Below are positions 56,701-64,000 of a stretch of 64,000 nucleotides of DNA, one piece after another (position 1 is the stretch's first letter; each line of letters begins with the position of its first letter). A program made the translations under genes and the position numbers. Origin of the DNA: Gonium pectorale (lineage: Eukaryota > Chlorophyta > Chlorophyceae > Chlamydomonadales > Volvocaceae); assembly GCA_001584585.1 (NCBI GenBank), contig LSYV01000012.1, positions 270,115 through 334,114 on the forward strand, written 5' to 3'. The notes beneath the pieces were generated by a model. The model worked only from the letters and a program-made list of their open reading frames with translations. It was not told the DNA's origin and ran no database searches.

Positions 56701-58303
56701 CCCCCACTCTTCCTCCTGTGCCCTCCGTGGCGTCCCCCCCATCACCAGGCCTTCTGCTGGCTGTGCGGCGCGGCCACGGGCACCGCGCACACGTGGCAGA
56801 AGATTGAGGGCCACAGCTGCGGCCGCTGGAAGGACGAGATGGACCGCAAGATCGACGCCGCGGCGCGCAACCACAAGCGCTACATGCACTACTTTGAGCG
56901 CTACAAGCTGCACATGGACAGCTACGGCAAGGAGGGCGAGAAGCGGTGAGTTGGCCGAGGATGTGAGGGAAATGAGAAAGCTGGCAGGGTCATGGGGGAA
57001 GCGCGGAATGGAAGCGGTGCGCGAGGGTGTGGCGAGGCACGTCGCATAGGTCGTAGGCCTGGATGGACGTGTTGCAGAGCACGCCCCTATGTGCTGCCTT
57101 TGATTGGTCATTGGGCGATGGTTGTCCTCTGCCTATGTAACACCGGCCCCCGCCCGCCACCCTCAGCGCCCTGCTGCTCAAGCGCATCGGCGAGATGGTG
57201 GAGACGGGCATCGAGGCGCGCGACTACACCTGGCTGGTGCGCGCGTTGGACCAGCTCAAGGTGGCGCGGGGGGTGCTGTCCAACAGCTACGCCTTCGCGT
57301 ACTTTTTCTTCGGAGGTGCGGGATGGTGCTGGCCGCGAGCCGGCGCGGCACGGTGTAGGGTCGAGTGGTACAAAAGTTGGGGAGGTTGGCGTATGTGGGC
57401 GGCTTCTGGGCGCCTGGAGGAATGCAATCCAGGGCCGGACCTGCCTTGGGCATGGAATGCGCGCCTTGCCACTGTTTTGCCGGGAGGGCATGGAGTTTGC
57501 CGGCGGTCTCCGGGAGTGCGAGCATGCCCGCAGCTCGCGTCTATCGGGTGGTTCTTCGGTGGGCTGACTTCGGCAACCCTTTGCCTGCTCCCAGGCGAGA
57601 TGTACAAGGAGGACTTCACTGAGGAGGACAACAAGCGCAACCAGGACCTGTTTGAGGAGCAGCAGCAGCGCCTCGAGGGCGAGGTGGGTGTGCTTGGACC
57701 TGGCACGCATGGACATGGGCATACACGATGCCGGCAATCGTGTTTCGGCCACCTTTCATCGTACTGGTGGTTTCTTCCTAGGGCATTATGTTCTCGTCCC
57801 AGACGGACAGGAACGGTGTGCAGTAGCTCGCGGCATGCCCTAATAGCCCTAACAGCTCAGGGCATGCCGATATAAGGGTGCACACAGGAATTATTGCCTT
57901 TTTACATATCACCACCACCACCAGCCGTGTACGACAACCCTGCCAACTCGCCCGCCAGCTGGAACCGCTATCCGCGCTGATGTCCCATGCCGGTGTTACG
58001 TGCCAGTCGAACAACGCCCTTCCCTGCCCCGTCCCATTCATTTGAGACCAGGCATGCGTACGCTCGCCCACCCATCTAACCGGCCGCTCGCAGGTGGAGC
58101 GCCTGTCAGGGCTGGTGGAGGAGTGCAGCGAGTCGCTGACCATCGATGCCGAGGCGCGCGTGCGCGTCATCAACTCCACCGTCTCCATCGAGAGCCGCAT
58201 CGTGAAGTTCTTTGAGATGATCGAGACTGACCTATACGGCCGGCTGCAGAGCTGCTCGGCGCAGATCGCCGTGTACCGGCCCAAGCGCAATCTTGTTGCC
58301 TAG
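53736..58303 (+). CDS. Ariadne-type RBR E3 ubiquitin ligase, 584 residues
   Basis: Exons: 53736-53916, 54022-54041, 54126-54225, 54301-54372, 54523-54691, 55130-55457, 55984-56081, 56377-56518, 56749-56945, 57167-57315, 57595-57683 and 58094-58303 (1755 nt, phases agree). The order is: acidic N-terminus (SEQEDSEYDASD), UBA-like helices (about 61-110), RING1 with ligands from Cys138 (CQVC...CGHTFCNECW), IBR (CKCGKVFCFKC), RING2 (CPKCSKPVEKNGGCN) with catalytic Cys361, then the Ariadne domain (SNSYAFAYFFFGGEMYKEDF). RBR ligases take ubiquitin from E2 onto that Cys before passing it to substrate; the Ariadne domain restrains this until a neddylated cullin-RING partner binds. Unusual is a Ser/Gly/Ala-rich insertion (about 210-255) between RING1 and IBR, where relatives carry a short helical linker. 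Confidence 0.95.
54751..54804 (+). repeat. 27-bp tandem duplication in Ariadne intron 5
   Basis: Two perfect head-to-tail copies of a 27-bp unit (ggggctccaggggacgagga, then cgcagtg). Confidence 0.9.
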
Positions 58304-59141
58304 GTGGGCCCTCAAGTCGCCCAGATGGTCCCCATCGATGGAGGAAGGTGCAAGTAAGGGAGCGCAGAGTGCGGGTAGTCGGCCTGCGGGCCCCGGGCCA
58401 ATGCTATGCAGCCAGTAGGGCCTGCAGCGCAGCGGTCTGAGCAGCGACGACAGCGGCAGCAGGTTGGTTGTGGGTCGGCTGGCTGGGATTCCTGGGTGTC
58501 GCGCCGGGATCAGCCCTGTGCCAACCTGAGCACCCCATGGAGGCCGACGAGGGCAGTCAGGCCCTGGAATGTGTGCCTCCGGCCGCTCAGGCCCGGGATG
58601 ACTGGACATCGGCATCGCCCAGGGGGTGCAGCAGCTGCCGAGGACGAGAGAAACTGCTTGGGGGCAGCTGGGAGTGTTTGGTTTAAGCACTTGGGTTCGG
58701 AGAGCAAGCACCCTGGCTTCACCCTCTGGACGGGGCAGCACCAAAGGTCGGCTGAAGCGTTGAGCAACGGGGCAACGCCGGCAGTGGGCGGCGCTGAGGC
58801 GTCGCCCCGGCGTTCTGGTACGGCGCGATGCAGTTTATGCGACACACGGAGCTGTATGCAGGGTTACGGGTATGAGCTGCTGGCAGGCTACGAAAACTAG
58901 GCCGAGCTGATACCTGGAGCTAGCGGGTAGGCGGAGGCTAGGGACGATACCGCGGCCTTGGAGTAGCTGTTAAGGGAGGCAGGATGTGCTGTCCGGGACA
59001 CCGTACGGTATGAGTCGGGGCAGCAGCGATGACGGCAGAGCGGGAAGCTGTACACTGGCCTCGAGGGCGATACGCGCTGGCATTGGCGCTTGGCGGTAAC
59101 GGAGAGGAGCACTAGCTGTATGATGACTGTCCTTAGCACTG

Positions 59142-59211
59142 TTGATGCCGCGAATGGGGAGGGCGTCAGATATTTCGACCTGCTGATGCCGCGAATGGGG
59201 AGGGCGTCAGA
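59142..59211. repeat. 29-bp direct repeat, 41-bp period
   Basis: The segment tgatgccgcgaatggggagg followed by gcgtcagat occurs identically at 59142-59170 and 59183-59211, separated by 12 bp. Confidence 0.95.
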
Positions 59212-60244
59212 TGTACACGCCGATGGCATCGGCAGGTTGCTCCAGAGCGAAAGAGTCAGCCGCAAGTGTGCTAGCCGGCCAACCAGACCGATGTCTGCGT
59301 AGCGACGTGGAATTCAATGCTGGTGGGGGGCTTTGCATATGTCGTGGGCTGGCACGGGGCCTATGGTCATTCGTGCTGGCAGCGAAATGTATAAGATTGC
59401 GGAGTGCTTTCCCTTGTGCCTGGCGCTCAGTGTGCGGCGAAGCTGGGGCGTACCCATGTTCCCTTGACCTCTGGATTAGGCTGGCTTCAGACTCAAGACC
59501 CAAGCGGGGCCGGCGGAATGCTCACCATGCGTTCAGGCCTGCTGTTTCGTTTTCTGTCGGACGGGGAGGATGTGCGAGGGTATGTGCGACCGAGGTTACA
59601 AACGAGAACACGTTACTGTGGCTGTGCTTTATCGCTTTGTGTCGCTGGTCGCCCAGTGCGAGACCAGTCCCCTACGCGGGCTCTTCAGGCAGCGGCCGCG
59701 CGACGGGTACGTGAAGCGCTGTCCATGTTGATTCTTACAACATGGCGGCCGCCGTGGGGCATCGGATGAGGTTTATAGTGGTTAGATACGCCCTTGGCGT
59801 CTCATCACATCGTGGCGGCGTTGTTCCATTCACTGCTCGGTACACACTGCAGGTGTGGTCAGCCGGCCTGCTGGACACCAGCGCTGGAGTATCCGTGTCA
59901 GTCTTGTCCCATCGCACCTGTTCCTAAACTGAGCTGGCAGTGTGCGGTTGTGCGTAATCGTCAGTCGAGTCGTGTGCTGTGGTCAGCCGCGTGTGTACTA
60001 CATTTTGTCTTTCCGAAGGCGATGGCATGATGGTCTGAACATGCCTGCGCGCAATAAGAGACCACGCGGAGCCCGCCGTCGCGACATCTGGCCACCTGTT
60101 GTAAAAATAGCGTACTAAATGGGCGGTGCACAGCAAGCTTGCCTGCGTACACACCGGTTGCATGGTTTCTTAGAACACCGTTTGCACTCCCAACAAACAA
60201 CGCACTTCAGCGCAGTCCAAGCTGACCTGCCGTATCGTCCCGCT

Positions 60245-60249
60245 TTACA
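60245..60249 (-). terminator. Candidate TGTAA polyadenylation signal of COG5
   Basis: The minus strand reads TGTAA 284 nt past the COG5 stop; nearest occurrence. Confidence 0.5.
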
Positions 60250-60532
60250 GATGCATTAGACGTGTATCCGGCGCCTCCTCCTAGGGTTTGCGCCGGGCGC
60301 TAGTGCCACCGCGCCCGCACCAAATAGCTTGCGAGCACAAGGGCACACACCAGCCGTGATACCATCAGCCCGACTACATAACAAGCAGCAGCAGCAGCAT
60401 ACGCAGCTGGTTGCCCCGCGCGGCTGCCTTCTCAGTTCCTTTACCGCCTAATGCCTGCACCTTCATCCCGCCCGGCCCCTCGGGAACAACCCTACGAGTT
60501 CCAACTGCCGCTGCATGGGCGCGACGCCCGCC

Positions 60533-63500
60533 TCACGGCGCTGCCGCCGTCACCACCGCAGTGCCGCCCGTGCCGCCGCACATCCGCCGCATCGCCGTCA
60601 GCGCCTCCGCCGCCTCGGCGTCGGCCGCCGCCTCCGCGAGCACCGCCGCCGGCGCGGCTGCCAGCGCGGCGGCGACGCTGCGAACGCACTCCTCCGGTGT
60701 GTGGGAGTCCAGCCACAGCGAGTACTGCACCGGTGTGAGGCCTGACCGCTCGTGCGGCGCCTGGATGGCCACGGGCAGTCTGCGGCGGACACGGCACCGC
60801 AGCAGTGTATTATAAGACGTCTCTGATGTTGAAAGAAAGTTGCACCCCGCAGAGGCGCCCTCCTGCTGCAGTCCCGACTCCATGCAGCCCGCGTTAAGGC
60901 CAACTCCGAACCGCCTCTGCCCGGCACCCCACCATGCCCAGCCCTTGTGGCAGGACCTGCAACTCCGGCCTACCTGCTGAACAGGTGGTGCAGCGTGACC
61001 GTGGGAGGCAGCTCCGCCAGCAGCGGGTTGGAGGCGATGCCCGCCGAAGGCGTGAAGAGCAGCGCCCGGAAGGCCTTGACGGCGCGGTAGGGCGCCCCCA
61101 GCTGCTCCAGGGGGTGCAGCGCCTGGCCCACCGCCGCCTGGAGCTCCGCGAGGTCCTTGGCAACCTATGGGAACGTTGGGTGGCTTTGATGCACGGATCC
61201 ATGCCGGGTTTGTGCGGGGTTTGTGCGGAGTGAATGCTACCATGGGCGTGGCTGCTGCAGTGATGGCAGCTGTGACGACACACGCCAAGCAGGCGCCTGG
61301 GCAGGGCAGCAGCTGGACGCATCAGCCTCACGCATTGCTGCAAAGCAACACGAGCGCCGTCGCGCACACGGCCCGCAACGTGCCTGCAGCTTGCCCTCCT
61401 GGCTCAGCGGCCGCAGCAGCGCGGCGTGGCGCACGAAGAAGACCAGCAGGCGGCACGCCACCCGCTCCACCAGCGACCCCACACACGAGGCCACAGCGGG
61501 GCTGGGCGGCGGCACGAAGCGCCCGAGGTACTCGGCCCTGAACTCTGCCAGCAGCGCCGCCACCTCCGCCACGTGCGGCGACGTCGACGTCACGTCGCCC
61601 CCGTCGGCCCCGTCCGTGCCGTGGTACGCGGCCCAGCCGTGCATGCGCAGGAGGCGCTCCTCGCACGCCTCCACCAGGGAGCGGAAGATGGGCGCCACCG
61701 CGTCGACCGCCGTCGCCTGCAGCGCCGCCAGCGCGCCGCCGAGCGCGGGCGCCGCCGTGGGCGGCAGGCGCGCGAGCAGCGTAGAGAGGGAGCGGTGCGT
61801 CTCCTGCAGCTGCGAGCACAGCGCGATGTTGCGCAGCTGCGAGGCGTTGGGCCCGGCGCCGTCGGCGCCAGCGGCGGTGGAGGAGGTGGAGAGCTGCTGC
61901 AGCTCGGGCCCCGACGCGGCTGAGTACTCGGCGCGCTCGGCGAGGAGCGTGAGCGCCTTGGCGGCCGTGGAAGCCATGAGTGCCGCCAGCTGGGGGCTGG
62001 ACGACCCCGCCTTGAGCTCCTCGTGCATGAGCCTGGGGTCCAATGGAGAAATGGGAGCCGCAAGCGACGGCGCAACGGACAGCAGCCGCACAGATGACGG
62101 AAAGGCGCAATGAGTGCACCATGGAAGGGGGAACGATGGTATCGGGGCAGTGTACACGCGTGTGTGTGCGAGGGGAGGGGACGCTCAAGCGCCAAACGCT
62201 GGAACCTTGTTGCTGCAGCTCAGGGTCCGTCTCTGGCCAGGCAGCCTGGCGCCTGGCGTCCAAAAGAGAGGCGCGTGAAAGCGTCATGCAGTAAAGTAGG
62301 GACGTGCAAGGTATGAGATTACAGCCGCGCATCCGTCTTTGCGGCCGCCGCCGCCCGCAGGCCAGTGCTGTCAGCCCCATGTGCTCCCTCCCCCCTCCCC
62401 CGCCCTGCCGTGCATCGTGCGCCCAGCCCTCTCACCCGATGCACTTCTGCACCTCGGTGGCAGAGGGCAGCTGGCGGCCGCTGCCCGGAAAGGCCGCCGC
62501 CACAGCGTCGGTCATGCGCGCCAGGCAGCCCGCGCAGAAAGCGGACTGGAAAGGCGCCGTGGCGGCGAGCAGCTGCTGCAGCTGCGGGGGCCCCACGGCG
62601 GGCAGCACGCCCTGCAGACGGGGACGGGGGGCGTGCGGGGGAGGGTGCAGAAAGGTACGGCTATGGCACGGACGGCAGCGTTGCGGCAGGTATTGTGTCG
62701 GAAGCAGCGTGCGCGGTGCAAGAAAAATCTGCAGCACACAATGCATGGCACCGGCGACTTTCCTGCCCCTACAAGTATCCTTCCGTCGGCCCTCCGCCAA
62801 CAGCAGTACTCATTCCCTATCTCCGATTCCCCTCCTCCAGCACACATACACACCAGGCTATGACTGTAGACAAAGCCCGATTTCATAGCAGGCTCAGCCG
62901 CTTATATAACCCTCCGTTTCCTGAATGGTTGTCCCTTGAAGCGGCATGCCTCCTATGTGCCTCACCTTGATGGTGGTCTCCGCACTGAGGCGGTCGAACA
63001 TGGCCTCAATCATGCTGGCCAGGCGGGGGTACGACGCCGTGAGGCTGTCCCGCACGAAGCCTCCCTTACCGGGTCGGGACACGGACGCAAAGGCGTCGCT
63101 GGCTGCCCGCACCACATCGGCCCTGGGGCAGTAGATGGTGGCAGTGGGATGAGCAGTTGGCTGAGGCGGCCGAACAGACCGGCAGCACCGGTGGATCGGC
63201 AGCGCTGCCATGCCCCATCGGTTGCCTCGTGGGTTGCAGTACACCGAGGACGGGGTTGCGTAATATGCGGAGCCCGAAGCTGCACGCCCAGAAGCCCAGA
63301 CGGTCCCACGCCCCAACCCATCCGTAGCCCTAGCGCAGCCGTGGCCAACGCTTGCTCCTGCATGTTCGGATAACCAGGAAAGGTCCTCCAGACCAAGCGC
63401 AATAGTCCGTCCGCCCCCGTGCTCGTTAGTTACGCAGGCGAGCACCCCTGCGCTGCCGCTACCACTGCATTCCATCTCCGCGCCCCGCCCCTTCCCCAGA

Positions 63501-63687
63501 CTGCCGTCCCGCTTGGGCGCCGGCGCGCCCACCAGAAGCGCGAGACCAGCAGCGGCTCCCCCGGCGCCACCAGCACGTCCAGGAAGCACACGTGCGACAG
63601 CGGGTCGCGCTTCTTGGCCACCACGCGCTGCAGGTGCCACACAGCTACCGTGGACGACTGGATCTGGTCCAGCACGTCCCGGAGCGC
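60533..63687 (-). CDS. COG5: Conserved oligomeric Golgi complex subunit 5 (COG5), C-terminal 524 residues, 5' incomplete
   Basis: Exons in transcript order: 63687-63533, 63122-62966, 62611-62436, 62032-61384, 61164-60974 and 60779-60533 (1575 nt, ending in TGA at 60533). Earlier exons lie beyond the right edge; 63688-64000 looks like intron. The signals are STVAVWHLQRVVAKKRDPLS with HVCFLDVL, MIEAMFDRLSAETTIK, LRPLSQEGKLQVAKDLAELQ, YRAVKAFRALLF and HHLFSRLPVAIQAPHERSGL, in the order found in COG5. COG5 belongs to lobe B (COG5-8) of the tethering complex that captures vesicles for retrograde traffic within the Golgi. The large exon 62032-61384 encodes 216 residues, much of them Ala-rich helix. 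The intron after it uses a GC donor (CAG|GCACGT). The stop leaves an Ala-rich C-terminus in place of a conserved end. Confidence 0.9.
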
Positions 63688-64000
63688 CTGTGCGGGCGGG
63701 CGCGGGTAGCGGGGTTGCGCGGAGAGGGCCGGAGTTGGCAGGGTGAGCAAACAGGACGTGCTGTACGACGCGTTGGGAGAAGTGCGGGTTTGACGGTCAA
63801 GAAGGCGCTGAAGTTGGGACAAGGAAGGGACGGCGCGGCCACAACGCGAAGCGCGAATGGCCCGTCCGGAGCGGGGCGCGAACTCCCGGCAACAAGGCCC
63901 CGACCAGCCTAGTCAGGCGCACAGTACCGTATGCAACGCCCTCTCGCTTACACACACGGCACCCGCCCGCGCCCGTCAATCCCCGTCCTCTGCAGGCCCG

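Larger units (their letters stand above)
58304..60532. other. 2.2-kb convergent spacer, Ariadne and COG5 3' ends
   Basis: No gene is supportable. On the COG5 side a minus-strand TGTAA lies at 60245-60249. For Ariadne the first plus-strand TGTAA I see is at 60100-60104, 1.8 kb past the stop and therefore doubtful. A 29-bp direct repeat lies at 59142-59211. Confidence 0.4.

Overview
The window looks like nuclear DNA of a unicellular green alga of the Chlamydomonadales (Chlorophyceae). The evidence is high GC with GC-rich third codon positions, genes broken into many short GT-AG exons, TGTAA-type polyadenylation signals, and the gene content. The most diagnostic gene is the mitochondrial ATP synthase subunit ASA5, a subunit known only from chlorophycean algae. 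An intraflagellar transport gene (IFT38) shows that the organism builds cilia. No species is claimed. All gene models were read by eye, by joining open frames across splice sites whose phases agree. For the complete models the summed exon length is a multiple of three.

Layout, left to right: a minus-strand gene start cut by the left edge (1-276); a 979-residue orphan helical protein (+, 966-6196); IFT38/CLUAP1 (-, 7978-12698); ASA5 (+, 12994-13365); a glutathione S-transferase (-, 15140-19806); a 1150-residue low-complexity protein with an N-terminal membrane anchor and a His/Gly/Ser repeat (+, 22178-28307); an ELMO-domain protein (-, 31864-39975); a pentameric ligand-gated ion channel (+, 40882-44283); a small SAP30-type Sin3-binding protein (-, 47322-47929); an MFS transporter (+, 48727-52369); an Ariadne-type RBR ubiquitin ligase (+, 53736-58303); and the 3' part of COG5 (-, 60533-63687, continuing past the right edge).

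The first ten genes alternate strictly between strands. This gives five head-to-head pairs with possible shared promoters (16-276/966, 12698/12994, 19806/22178, 39975/40882, 47929/48727) and tail-to-tail spacers between the pairs. The genes do not form one pathway. They cover cilium assembly, mitochondrial ATP synthesis, Golgi tethering, small-GTPase regulation, ubiquitin ligation, chromatin repression, transport and ion signalling. The most notable items are the algal pentameric channel with a bacterial-like architecture, short dispersed repeats that sit antisense in introns of the minus-strand genes (one has a 36-base core identical in three copies), and three apparent GC-AG introns. The spacers at 13.7-15.1, 19.8-22.2, 28.4-31.9, 44.3-47.3 and 58.3-60.5 kb hold no gene I can support.
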